From Planctomycetota bacterium (GTDB lineage Bacteria; Planctomycetota; UBA8108; UBA1146): a DNA stretch of 33,657 nucleotides. Position 1 is the stretch's first letter, and each line of letters opens with the position of its first letter. The stretch lies in NCBI GenBank assembly GCA_002711105.1, contig PAIH01000044.1, positions 1 to 33,657 of the forward strand, read 5' to 3'. The notes under the pieces were generated by a model. It made no database searches. It was not told the DNA's origin and was given only the letters and a program-made list of their open reading frames with translations. Both the position numbers and the translations under genes were made by a program. This document shows, piece by piece, positions 1-6,418 of this stretch.

Positions 1-1296
1 GACATCGATCGAGACGGTTTCGCCACCGGAATCGATGAGGTGCGAGTGATCTATGATGATACAGCGGCTGGGCCCGATCTTGCCGTTCCCTCATCGATGG
101 TCATCGACGAATCGGGTGTCATCTACATCGGCGATCAAAGCACCACCAAGCGACATGTGCTTCGTCTGCAGGATCTCGACGGAGATGGCGACATGGACCA
201 AGCGGCGGAAGCTGTCATTTGGTTACAGATTTCTGGAAATCCACAGTTGGCGGACTTCACCCCCACTGCGGTTTGTCTCGGTACCGATGGATCGTTGCTG
301 GTTGCCGATGGTACATCCGGATTCGTTTATGCCTGTCAGGACATCGATGGAGATGGAATCGTCCAGGGCACCATCGAAGTGCGACCCTGGTTTACTAACC
401 CCAGCAGCTACGGCATCTCCAGCGTCGATGCCCTGACCGCCTCCGACGGCAACCATTTCTTTCTCGCCGATGAAGAAAACGGCATGGTCCTGCGACTCCA
501 AGATATCAACCAAGATGGAGTCATCGATGCCACGGGAGAGGTGCTGGTCTTTTGCGATGGCACCAGCTCCGAGTCCCTGGTGGTGGCACCGATGGTGCTT
601 TTCCCATCGCCGACAGGCGGATTACTGATCGCCGATCCAGGGCAAGACTCGCTGCTGCTGGCTGTCGATCTCGATCAGGATGGAACCGCCACCACAACCG
701 GAGAGCAGCAGTTCGTGTTCGACGACCAGGGAGTTCTGTTGCCATCCATTAGTGGAATTTCTACCGTTCCCGGTCCATTAACCATCACCATCGACACCAT
801 CGAACCGCAGCTGGTAGATCAATCGGGGGGAACTCCGATCCAGATCCATGGCGATGGTTGGCTCACCGGGGATGAAGTTGCACTTCGAATCGAAGGGATC
901 GATGTTCCTGCAATGGCACCGCTGGCGGGTCTCATCACGGCAGTGATCCCCGCTTACCCAGCAGGACCTCATGACCTGACCGTCATCATCGAGAATCAGG
1001 AACACTTCGTGCCGCTGGCGTTCCATTCAGCTGCCTACTTCCAGCGCGGAGATGTCGATGGCAATAGCATTGTCGGGATCGGAGATGCCGTCACACTGCT
1101 GCTGTGGATGTTCATCCCGGGAAGCCCAGTCATCCCGTGCCAGGAAGCCGCCGACCTGAACGATGATGGCCAGTTACAGTTGCAGGATGCGGTCCATCTG
1201 CTCTGTTGGTTATTCGCTTCAGGACCACCCCCGGCCCAACCCCACCCCGATGCGGGACCCGATCCAGATCAGAACGGCCCCGGATGTGAGGGGTAG
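1..1296 (+). CDS. Secreted beta-propeller / IPT / dockerin-like protein, 5'-truncated
   Basis: The reading frame is already open at base 1, so the start lies outside the window; 431 codons are visible. The first ~235 residues hold five spaced D-[ILV]-[DN]-x-D-G loops (DIDRDG at the window start, then DLDGDG, DIDGDG, DINQDG and DLDQDG), each at a similar place in a ~55-residue repeat, which looks like an NHL/SMP-30-type propeller with a calcium loop per blade. Next comes an IPT/TIG-like immunoglobulin segment (IEPQLVDQSGGTPIQIHGDG), then a C-terminal dockerin-like pair of calcium loops (GDVDGNSIVGIGDA and DLNDDGQLQLQDA) and a Pro/Cys-rich tail. The protein is probably exported and may be surface-attached. 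The propeller and IPT assignments rest on motif spacing only; the dockerin assignment is firmer. The substrate is unknown. Stop is TAG at 1294-1296. Confidence 0.8.
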   Translation, partial: DIDRDGFATGIDEVRVIYDDTAAGPDLAVPSSMVIDESGVIYIGDQSTTKRHVLRLQDLDGDGDMDQAAEAVIWLQISGNPQLADFTPTAVCLGTDGSLLVADGTSGFVYACQDIDGDGIVQGTIEVRPWFTNPSSYGISSVDALTASDGNHFFLADEENGMVLRLQDINQDGVIDATGEVLVFCDGTSSESLVVAPMVLFPSPTGGLLIADPGQDSLLLAVDLDQDGTATTTGEQQFVFDDQGVLLPSISGISTVPGPLTITIDTIEPQLVDQSGGTPIQIHGDGWLTGDEVALRIEGIDVPAMAPLAGLITAVIPAYPAGPHDLTVIIENQEHFVPLAFHSAAYFQRGDVDGNSIVGIGDAVTLLLWMFIPGSPVIPCQEAADLNDDGQLQLQDAVHLLCWLFASGPPPAQPHPDAGPDPDQNGPGCEG

Positions 1297-1327
1297 GCCG
1301 AAGATGAAACACCTCAGTATCCACTCT

Positions 1328-1392
1328 GTGGAGATACACCGTAGAGATACACCGTAGAGATACACCGTAGAGATACACCGTAGAGATACACA
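1328..1392. repeat. 13-bp tandem repeat, five copies
   Basis: The unit GTAGAGATACACC is repeated head to tail at 1328, 1341, 1354, 1367 and 1380. The three middle copies are identical, the first has GTGG instead of GTAG, and the last ends in A instead of C. The array starts 32 bp after the stop of the dockerin-like gene and lies 138 bp before the first GG-leader peptide gene. There are no spacers, so it is not a CRISPR array. It could be a replication-slippage array or a set of protein-binding sites. Confidence 0.95.
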
Positions 1393-1412
1393 ATGGCTTC
1401 ACGCCACCCGGT

Positions 1413-1439
1413 ATTCCCGGGAATTGTGTGTCACGCGTG
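1413..1439. other. Two short perfect palindromes upstream of the peptide gene
   Basis: ATTCCCGGGAAT (1413-1424) and CACGCGTG (1432-1439) are perfect dyads lying 8 bp apart between the 13-bp repeat and the first GG-leader peptide gene. They could be operator sites. No convincing -10/-35 pair was found between them and the start at 1531, so a regulatory role is only a guess. Confidence 0.3.
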
Positions 1440-1530
1440 CCTGGGTTTCCGGATTTCCATGTATCTCCGTAGTTTCGGAGCGGTATTGCCGAACCGTGAT
1501 CGGTAGAACCCATCGAGGAAAGGACTCGAC

Positions 1531-1695
1531 ATGTCAGAAGAGAACAGGAAACCAGAAGAGAAGAGTCGAAAGATGCTCTCAGATGAGCAGCTCAGCGACA
1601 TTGCGGGGGGAATAAAGAGCTATAATTCCTCCAAATCGAACACTTCTTTTTCAGTCGACAAGAAGAAGGGTAGCGGCAAGAAAGCTGCCAAATAG
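1531..1695 (+). CDS. Small GG-leader peptide, RiPP/bacteriocin-like precursor (copy 1)
   Basis: This 54-residue ORF has a good ribosome site (GAGGAAAGGA, just upstream of the ATG). Residues 1-27 form a charged leader ending in LSDEQLSDIAGG, the classic double-glycine processing signal of peptides exported and cleaved by peptidase-containing ABC transporters or used as RiPP precursors. The remaining 27 residues start IKSYNSSKSNTSF and end in a Lys-rich tail, KKKGSGKKAAK. There is no Cys, so lanthionine or sactionine rings are not expected. A paralogue lies 259 bp downstream and shares the leader motif, the YNSSKSNTS block and the KKAAK end; flanking DNA on both sides is also similar, which points to a gene duplication. 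That the pattern survives in two diverged copies argues for a real gene. The precursor role is inferred; no transporter or peptidase lies in the window. Confidence 0.75.
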   Translation: MSEENRKPEEKSRKMLSDEQLSDIAGGIKSYNSSKSNTSFSVDKKKGSGKKAAK

Positions 1696-1808
1696 TTGTA
1701 CCGGTTTGAACTGATGCCAGTTGCCGGAGGCAAAACCACTGAGAGATGGTGAAAAATGGATGTCGGTCAGGTCTGTACTGGACCGGGATCGTCTCGCTGA
1801 TCACCAGA

Positions 1809-1833
1809 GGGGCGTGCCCCCAGGGCACGTCCC
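1809..1833 (+). terminator. Strong hairpin between the two peptide genes
   Basis: GGGGCGTGCCC (1809-1819) pairs with GGGCACGTCCC (1823-1833) over 11 bp, with one G-U pair and a 3-nt loop. It lies 113 bp after the stop of peptide copy 1 and is not followed by a T-run, so it could be a non-canonical terminator or an mRNA 3'-end stabiliser rather than a classical intrinsic terminator. Confidence 0.4.
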
Positions 1834-1886
1834 CCATCTCAGCCTCGTTGCACAACATACATCCATCTTGCGGTTGCCCTCGATTG

Positions 1887-1892
1887 TATAAT
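1887..1892 (+). promoter_or_regulatory. Consensus -10 box before peptide copy 2
   Basis: A perfect TATAAT stands 62 bp upstream of the ATG at 1955. No good -35 hexamer sits at 16-18 bp (the best nearby is TTGCGG at 1868, only 13 bp away), so the promoter may need an activator. Transcription would begin near 1899, inside the base of the hairpin described at 1893-1928, placing that structure at the extreme 5' end of the message. Confidence 0.5.
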
Positions 1893-1928
1893 GAAAGTTC
1901 GCACGGGACCTGTACCCCGTGCACTTTC
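1893..1928 (+). other. Long stem-loop in the leader of peptide copy 2
   Basis: GAAAGT (1893-1898) pairs with ACTTTC (1923-1928) and GCACGGG (1901-1907) pairs with CCCGTGC (1916-1922). This makes a 13-bp perfect stem with a 2-nt bulge and an 8-nt loop. It ends 26 bp before the start codon, just ahead of the GAAAGGA ribosome site, and could be an operator dyad or a 5' mRNA stabiliser. Peptide copy 1 has no equivalent hairpin at this place. Confidence 0.6.
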
Positions 1929-1954
1929 AGGCAATCTCATCGAAAGGATGCGTC

Positions 1955-2089
1955 ATGTCAGATAAGAAAAAGAAACTCTCCGATGAAGAGTTGAAGGACA
2001 TTGCGGGTGGAACAAAGACCTACAACTCCTCCAAGTCGAACACTTCTTCAATGAAAAAGAAGAAGGATGGAAAGAAAGCTGCCAAATAA
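1955..2089 (+). CDS. Small GG-leader peptide, RiPP/bacteriocin-like precursor (copy 2)
   Basis: This 44-residue ORF has GAAAGGA before the ATG. The short leader MSDKKKKLSDEELKDIAGG carries the double-glycine motif; the remaining 25 residues run TKTYNSSKSNTSSM followed by a Lys-rich tail ending GKKAAK. It shares the LSDExLxDIAGG, YNSSKSNTS and KKAAK blocks with copy 1 and differs mostly by indels in the leader and before the tail. Core and tail are cationic, Cys-free and rich in Ser, Thr, Asn and Lys. The methyltransferase gene starts 45 bp after the stop, so co-transcription is likely and the peptide may be its substrate. Alternative: a cationic signalling or antimicrobial peptide that is only cleaved and exported. 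The gene call is fairly safe; the function is inferred. Confidence 0.78.
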   Translation: MSDKKKKLSDEELKDIAGGTKTYNSSKSNTSSMKKKKDGKKAAK

Positions 2090-2134
2090 TCGCACTGGTT
2101 TGGATTGAGGACCGAATCTCCGAAGGGCTCTCCG

Positions 2135-2974
2135 ATGGAATCGAAACCACAAGGGAAATTCACCTTCGAATGCGAGGATATCACCCCCGCATTGCGCGAT
2201 TCGTCTTCTGCTGGACGTAATCAGGTCTGGAAAAACTGGTACGACAAACTGATCAGCCAGCTGGGCAATAGCGAGTACCGTTTTTTCAACTACGGATACC
2301 TGGGCCAGGAGAAGATCGAGCTCGATCCAGCCGAGCAAGACAAACGCAACTTCATCGAGCTCTACCAGCGAACCCTCGGTGACACCGACCTGACCGGCAA
2401 GGATGTGCTCGATGTCAGTTCGGGACTGGGAGGTGGAGCTCTGTGGATTTCGCGAAGGCACCGCCCTGCCTCCCTCGTTGCGATGGACCTCTCTACAGAG
2501 GCCGTCAACCTTTGCAATGAGTGGTACAGCGACCAGAGAAATCTTCGGTTCGTTGTCGGTGACTCCGAATCGTTGCCCTTCCCGGATTCCTCCTTCGATG
2601 TGATCTACAACGTAGAGAGCGCCCATTGCTATGGTAACTTCGGTGCCTTCCTCGAAGAAGCACAGCGAGTGCTGAGACCCGACGGTGTCTTCTGTTGGTC
2701 CGACTTCCAGAGCCGCAGCGAGATGGCGGATATCAAGTCACAGTTCATGGACTCCGGCTTCACGACGGTGTCATTCCAGGACATTACCGAGGGCGTGATC
2801 CGTTCCCTCGAATTCGTTCGTAATGGAATCTCCGAGGGAACCCTCGACAGCAACCTATTCATCTGGGGCGGTGATACTGACAGTATTCAGGATGTGATCG
2901 AAGAGTTCGGCGATTGGCGTTCCTACCATTGTTGTCAGATTTCGATGGATTCATCGGCACGCTCCAGCAGATAG
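2135..2974 (+). CDS. Class I SAM-dependent methyltransferase next to the GG-leader peptides
   Basis: The product has 279 residues from the ATG at 2135; a TTG at 2105 is in frame but has no better ribosome site. The Rossmann methyltransferase motifs are clear: motif I VLDVSSGLGGG (residues 91-101), an acidic residue at the end of strand 2 (MDLS, D118), GDSESLPF (142-149), motif II FDVIYNVESAHCY (154-166) and VLRPDGVF (179-186). The glycine-rich motif I with three consecutive glycines resembles the phthiotriol/phenolphthiotriol dimycocerosate methyltransferase group, which methylates O atoms of lipids or polyketides. The gene follows peptide copy 2 at 45 bp and precedes the sulfatase at 37 bp on the same strand. 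Its substrate cannot be read from sequence: modification of the neighbouring peptides is attractive, but a small-molecule or lipid substrate is equally compatible with the fold. Confidence 0.85.
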   Translation: MESKPQGKFTFECEDITPALRDSSSAGRNQVWKNWYDKLISQLGNSEYRFFNYGYLGQEKIELDPAEQDKRNFIELYQRTLGDTDLTGKDVLDVSSGLGGGALWISRRHRPASLVAMDLSTEAVNLCNEWYSDQRNLRFVVGDSESLPFPDSSFDVIYNVESAHCYGNFGAFLEEAQRVLRPDGVFCWSDFQSRSEMADIKSQFMDSGFTTVSFQDITEGVIRSLEFVRNGISEGTLDSNLFIWGGDTDSIQDVIEEFGDWRSYHCCQISMDSSARSSR

Positions 2975-3011
2975 ACTGGCTCCTTCATCCAGCCAGTTGG
3001 GAGCCGTTGCC

Positions 3012-4481
3012 ATGAATACCTTGCCTTCTCCACGGTGGATCTTCATCTGCATGCTGCTGGTCGGATGCTCGGCGCTGAGTTTGATCGCTATCCGACCGAC
3101 GGCGGAAGCCTCTGACTCCAAGCCCAACATCGTCTACATCATGGCGGACGAACTGGGCTACTACGAACTGTCGCACATGGGCCATTCCCACTTCAACACT
3201 CCCCACATCGATCAACTGGCCGCCGAAGGGATGCGCTTCACCCAGAGCCTGGCCGGCTCTTCTCTGTGTGCGCCGACTCGTTGTGTGCTGATGACCGGCA
3301 AGCACAGCGGCCACACTTCGATCCGGACCAACGGCGGCGGCACGCCACTGCGCGCCGGCGAAGTGACGATCGCCACCTTGTTGAAGCAGGCCGGCTATGC
3401 CACCGGTGGTTTCGGCAAGTGGGGCTGCGGCGGACGAGGTTCGACCGGCGTGCCGGAGGATCATGGCTTCGATGTCTTCTTCGGTTACTACGATCAGGTC
3501 CACGCACACAGCTACTACCCGCCGTATCTGATCCGTAACAGCGAAGAAGTGGCGCTGCCGGGCAACAACGGCGGCCGCCAGGGGCAAACCTATTCCCACT
3601 ACCAGATCATCGAACAGGCGCGCCAGTTCATCCGAGACAATGCCGATCAACCGTTCTTCTGCTACCTGCCGATCACCCCACCGCATGGATTGTTTGATAT
3701 TCCCGAACAGGATCCCGCCTGGCAGCAGTTCAAAGACCAACCGTGGCCGCGAGATGCGCGCCGCTACGCCGCCATGGTCAGCATGGTCGATCGCCAGGTC
3801 GGCGAGATCATCGAACTGTTGAAGGAACTCGAACTCGATCAGAAGACCCTCGTCATCTTCTGTGGCGACAACGGCGGCCAGAATTACTTCCGTAGTAAAG
3901 AAAAACCCCGTGGTTTTCACGGACCCAACGTCAACCCTCGCACATCGGTCGAGTTTCGCGGTCAGAAGGGCACCCTCTACGAGGGGGGTCTGCGGATACC
4001 GATGATCGCCCACTGGCCCGGAAAGATCGAACCGGGGCAAGTCAGTGATCACCTGTGCTACTTCCCCGACGTGATGCCAACGCTAACTGATCTGGCCGGA
4101 GTCGAGACTCCCGCCGACACCGATGGCATCTCCATGACAAAGGAACTGTTCGGAAAATCCGCCGAGCAGCGCCAGCACGAATACCTGTACTGGGAACTGG
4201 GAGCCAAGAGAGCGGTCCGGATGCAAAACTGGAAAGCGACCCGACCAGCACAGGGCAAAGAGTGGGAACTGTACGACCTGGCGACCGATCCGTCGGAAAC
4301 CAAGGATCTGTCGAAGGAAAATCCGGAGATGCTGGCGAAGTTACAGCAGTTCGCCAAGGACGCCCATCAACCGGCGGTTCCGGGCACCTTCTCCGATCGA
4401 ACCCTTCACGAAAGAGACCGCCAGGCAAAGAAGGGTTTCGCCGATAAAAAATCTACCGGCGAGGAGAAGAGTGCCCACTGA
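3012..4481 (+). CDS. Sulfatase (arylsulfatase family), probable lipoprotein
   Basis: The product has 489 residues from the ATG at 3012; an in-frame TTG at 2997 would only lengthen the signal region. The N terminus is a signal sequence with a lipobox-like LLVGC (Cys19), suggesting outer-envelope anchoring. The catalytic site CAPTR (Cys86) fits the C-x-P/A-x-R signature converted to formylglycine by an FGE-type enzyme, followed by TGKHSGHT. Metal-site motifs are ADELGYYEL (residues 45-53, with Glu replacing the more usual second Asp), TPPHG and CGDNGG. Length and motif order match family S1 sulfatases that desulfate sulfated polysaccharides, typical of planctomycetes living on algal material. 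No sulfatase-maturating enzyme lies in the window. It ends 9 bp before a convergent gene. Confidence 0.95.
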   Translation: MNTLPSPRWIFICMLLVGCSALSLIAIRPTAEASDSKPNIVYIMADELGYYELSHMGHSHFNTPHIDQLAAEGMRFTQSLAGSSLCAPTRCVLMTGKHSGHTSIRTNGGGTPLRAGEVTIATLLKQAGYATGGFGKWGCGGRGSTGVPEDHGFDVFFGYYDQVHAHSYYPPYLIRNSEEVALPGNNGGRQGQTYSHYQIIEQARQFIRDNADQPFFCYLPITPPHGLFDIPEQDPAWQQFKDQPWPRDARRYAAMVSMVDRQVGEIIELLKELELDQKTLVIFCGDNGGQNYFRSKEKPRGFHGPNVNPRTSVEFRGQKGTLYEGGLRIPMIAHWPGKIEPGQVSDHLCYFPDVMPTLTDLAGVETPADTDGISMTKELFGKSAEQRQHEYLYWELGAKRAVRMQNWKATRPAQGKEWELYDLATDPSETKDLSKENPEMLAKLQQFAKDAHQPAVPGTFSDRTLHERDRQAKKGFADKKSTGEEKSAH

Positions 4482-4490
4482 ACCTACGCA

Positions 4491-5375
4491 TCAGGGACAC
4501 GTCACATAATCACCACAGTTGAGAAGATCTTCGGTCGGATCCTGATCGCAGCTACCCAGACCTGGCGGTGGTGGTGCTGGCGCATTGCCGAAAGATGAGT
4601 GCAGAGACGCGATCGCATCGGCGAAATTGAACGAGCCATCGTCGTTATGATCGCAAGCATCCTCACACAACACCGGTTCACCCATCATCAGGATCCCCAG
4701 CAAACCGATTCCGTCGGCGAGATCGACCCGTCCATCCTGATTCGCATCGCCACGTGTAAATGGAAACTTCAACCCGAGGATTCCCACAACGGTGGTCGGA
4801 TCGATTGCGACTCCGCCGGGAGCTACTACCAGGGTCTCGGAGAGACTGAAATCACCCGGGAACAACTGATTACAGTAGCTGACTTGCGGTTTCGGCAACG
4901 GATTGCCAACCAGCGCGTACTGCAAGATGGCCACTTCATGACCCAGATCGGCAGGCAACAGATGGGTGCTCATGAAATCGATCACAACTCCCTGTCTCAC
5001 CCCTGCCCCGGGGAAGATGACGATGTTGCTGAAGTCAGCTGATTGACCTCCATTGTGAATCAACACCGCTTGCCCCGGCCCAGCCCCCACGATTTCGAGA
5101 CGCTCGTCATGACAAACGGCAATCGACCAGCCGGCCAATGGTCCGCCAGGATTATCGATGAGAGCGCGCACTGTCACCGGAATTTCCGGTGTAAAGGCTC
5201 CCACTGAATCGAAGTAGAGCACGAAATCAGAGCTTTGACCCGGAATGGCTGGAGATGCCATCAATGCCAAACCCCAAACCATCAAAGCGAGTGCAACGAC
5301 TTGAAAAGGACCACCGAAACCACATCCACGAGCGCGTGGGGACTGTTCTGTTCCCGATAAAGAGAATCTGCCCAT
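4491..5375 (-). CDS. Secreted cohesin-like/dockerin-like protein A
   Basis: The ATG at 5375 was chosen because GGGAGGGAGAGG lies just upstream; an extended start at 5420 has no such support. The product is 294 residues. A basic N terminus is followed by a hydrophobic segment (VVALALMVWGLALMASPAIPG), a signal peptide or anchor. The middle holds an extracellular beta domain with GWSIAVCHDE and VVIDF, similar to the neighbouring paralogue and reminiscent of cohesin/CBM-like sandwiches. The C terminus is a dockerin-like pair (GDANQDGRVDLADG, DHNDDGSFNFADA) plus a Pro-rich linker and the Cys tail DPTEDLLNCG. It lies 119 bp downstream of its paralogue on the same strand. The role is unknown; display or scaffolding of a surface complex is possible. 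The cohesin-like label is a shape argument, not a proven homology. Confidence 0.85.
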   Translation of the reverse strand: MGRFSLSGTEQSPRARGCGFGGPFQVVALALMVWGLALMASPAIPGQSSDFVLYFDSVGAFTPEIPVTVRALIDNPGGPLAGWSIAVCHDERLEIVGAGPGQAVLIHNGGQSADFSNIVIFPGAGVRQGVVIDFMSTHLLPADLGHEVAILQYALVGNPLPKPQVSYCNQLFPGDFSLSETLVVAPGGVAIDPTTVVGILGLKFPFTRGDANQDGRVDLADGIGLLGILMMGEPVLCEDACDHNDDGSFNFADAIASLHSSFGNAPAPPPPGLGSCDQDPTEDLLNCGDYVTCP

Positions 5376-5494
5376 CTTGCCTCTCCCTCCCGAACTTGAT
5401 TGTTCAAGTGGAGGACGCACTGCCAGTTGGGTTGGTTCCCGACTTTTTTATCGCACGGCGAAGGACACGCCTGGAAAGCACGAATCGTGCAATA

Positions 5495-6298
5495 TCAGGG
5501 ACAGGCTCCAAAAAATTGACAGTCGAGCATATCGTCGGTTGGATCAACGGCACAACTTCCAACAGGAGGTGAAGGTGGCGGTCCTCCGTTGAACAGATGG
5601 GATAACTCGTAGATGACATCGGCCAGGTTGATGGAACCATCGTCATTGATATCGCATGCATCTCGGCAAGGAGGAACCAGAGGATCGATGAACAGGAAGC
5701 CGAGCAGGAAGATCGGATCGGCCAGATTGATGGGAGAAGAACCGTTACATTCTCCTCGAACGAATCCATTACTGATGGAGATGGTCCCGTCATTCAAGAC
5801 TGGAACTTCTGAAATCGCACCGAGGTTGATGAAAGGAGGGATCGACGGCACACCGGGGTAGACGCAGAACTCGATGCTGGCCTCGCTGCCCGGTTCTCCA
5901 TTTAGCAAATAGCTGGCGCTATTGAGCTCGTATCCGAGGCCCGGATCGAGCCGATTACCGCCGAACATGTCGATGATCACGCCGGTAGCCCACGCTTCCG
6001 GCAAGATATAGATCTCCAGGATGTCAGGTAAGTTTCCATTGTTGCTGGTGTTGGTATCACTCAAGGCGATGACATCTTCGATGGTCACCAGGTCCGGATC
6101 GGAACAAACTCCGAACGACCAACCACGTACCGGCGAACCGGTGTTATCGAAAGTGACGATCAGATCGACGCTGGTCCCCTGATTGCCCGCCCCACTCGAC
6201 AGCGACAGCTGATAATCGGGATTCGCCTGTGCAAACGATGTCGCATCGATCAGGACCACAGATGTCATGGTGAAAAGCAGCAGAAAGAAAGTTCGCAC
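5495..6298 (-). CDS. Secreted cohesin-like/dockerin-like protein B
   Basis: The product is 267 residues from a GTG at 6298, supported by GGGAGGT at 6 nt spacing. The first ~24 residues are a clean signal peptide ending ...TSFAQA. The beta domain (residues ~28-170) shares GWSFGVCSD and GVIIDM with the downstream neighbour. The C-terminal dockerin-like module has a degenerate first loop (GECNGSSPINLADP, missing several calcium ligands) and an intact second one (DINDDGSINLADV), then a Pro-rich linker and the tail DPTDDMLDCQFFGACP. Its own TATAAT lies upstream (6355-6360). The pair probably arose by tandem duplication with strong divergence. Loss of one calcium loop suggests that the dockerin-like unit here may not bind a partner in the classical way. 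Confidence 0.87.
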   Translation of the reverse strand: MRTFFLLLFTMTSVVLIDATSFAQANPDYQLSLSSGAGNQGTSVDLIVTFDNTGSPVRGWSFGVCSDPDLVTIEDVIALSDTNTSNNGNLPDILEIYILPEAWATGVIIDMFGGNRLDPGLGYELNSASYLLNGEPGSEASIEFCVYPGVPSIPPFINLGAISEVPVLNDGTISISNGFVRGECNGSSPINLADPIFLLGFLFIDPLVPPCRDACDINDDGSINLADVIYELSHLFNGGPPPSPPVGSCAVDPTDDMLDCQFFGACP

Positions 6299-6354
6299 CG
6301 GATACCTCCCGGCAAGCCGACAAAATCGCCGACCAGATCGAGACGAGCGCGTCC

Positions 6355-6360
6355 ATTATA
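6355..6360 (-). promoter_or_regulatory. Consensus -10 box before secreted protein B
   Basis: The minus strand reads TATAAT here, 57 bp upstream of the GTG at 6298. The -35 position (about 6378-6383) reads CTGTCG, a weak match to TTGACA. It is the only good -10 candidate in the gap between rpoN and the secreted-protein pair, so it probably drives both dockerin-like genes. Confidence 0.5.
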
Positions 6361-6392
6361 TCTACCACACGATCACACGACAGACCCGAGTC

Positions 6393-6418
6393 GCATCCAG
6401 TCGATATCGACAGGATGC
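6393..6418 (-). terminator. Inverted repeat immediately after rpoN
   Basis: Two 13-nt arms meet without a spacer: GCATCC, one mismatch, then GTCGAT, mirrored by ATCGAC, mismatch, GGATGC. The structure abuts the rpoN stop codon at 6419. As RNA it would fold into a stem of about 10 bp with a 4-nt loop. No T-run follows, so it is either a weak terminator or a 3'-end stabiliser. Confidence 0.45.

Noticed and set aside
1328-1392. CRISPR array
   Set aside because: Units are 13 bp, contiguous and without spacers; no cas genes are present.
1746-1994. An 82-codon ORF between the two peptide genes
   Set aside because: It overlaps the promoter, hairpin and start of peptide copy 2, has no ribosome site, and its composition is arbitrary.
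2048-2626. Minus-strand ORF of 192 codons opposite the methyltransferase
   Set aside because: It lies opposite clear SAM motifs, and also covers the 3' end of a peptide gene; no ribosome site or domain.
2985-4052. Long minus-strand ORF (355 codons) opposite the sulfatase gene
   Set aside because: The plus strand encodes a sulfatase with complete motifs; the minus frame has no recognisable domain and is an antisense shadow.
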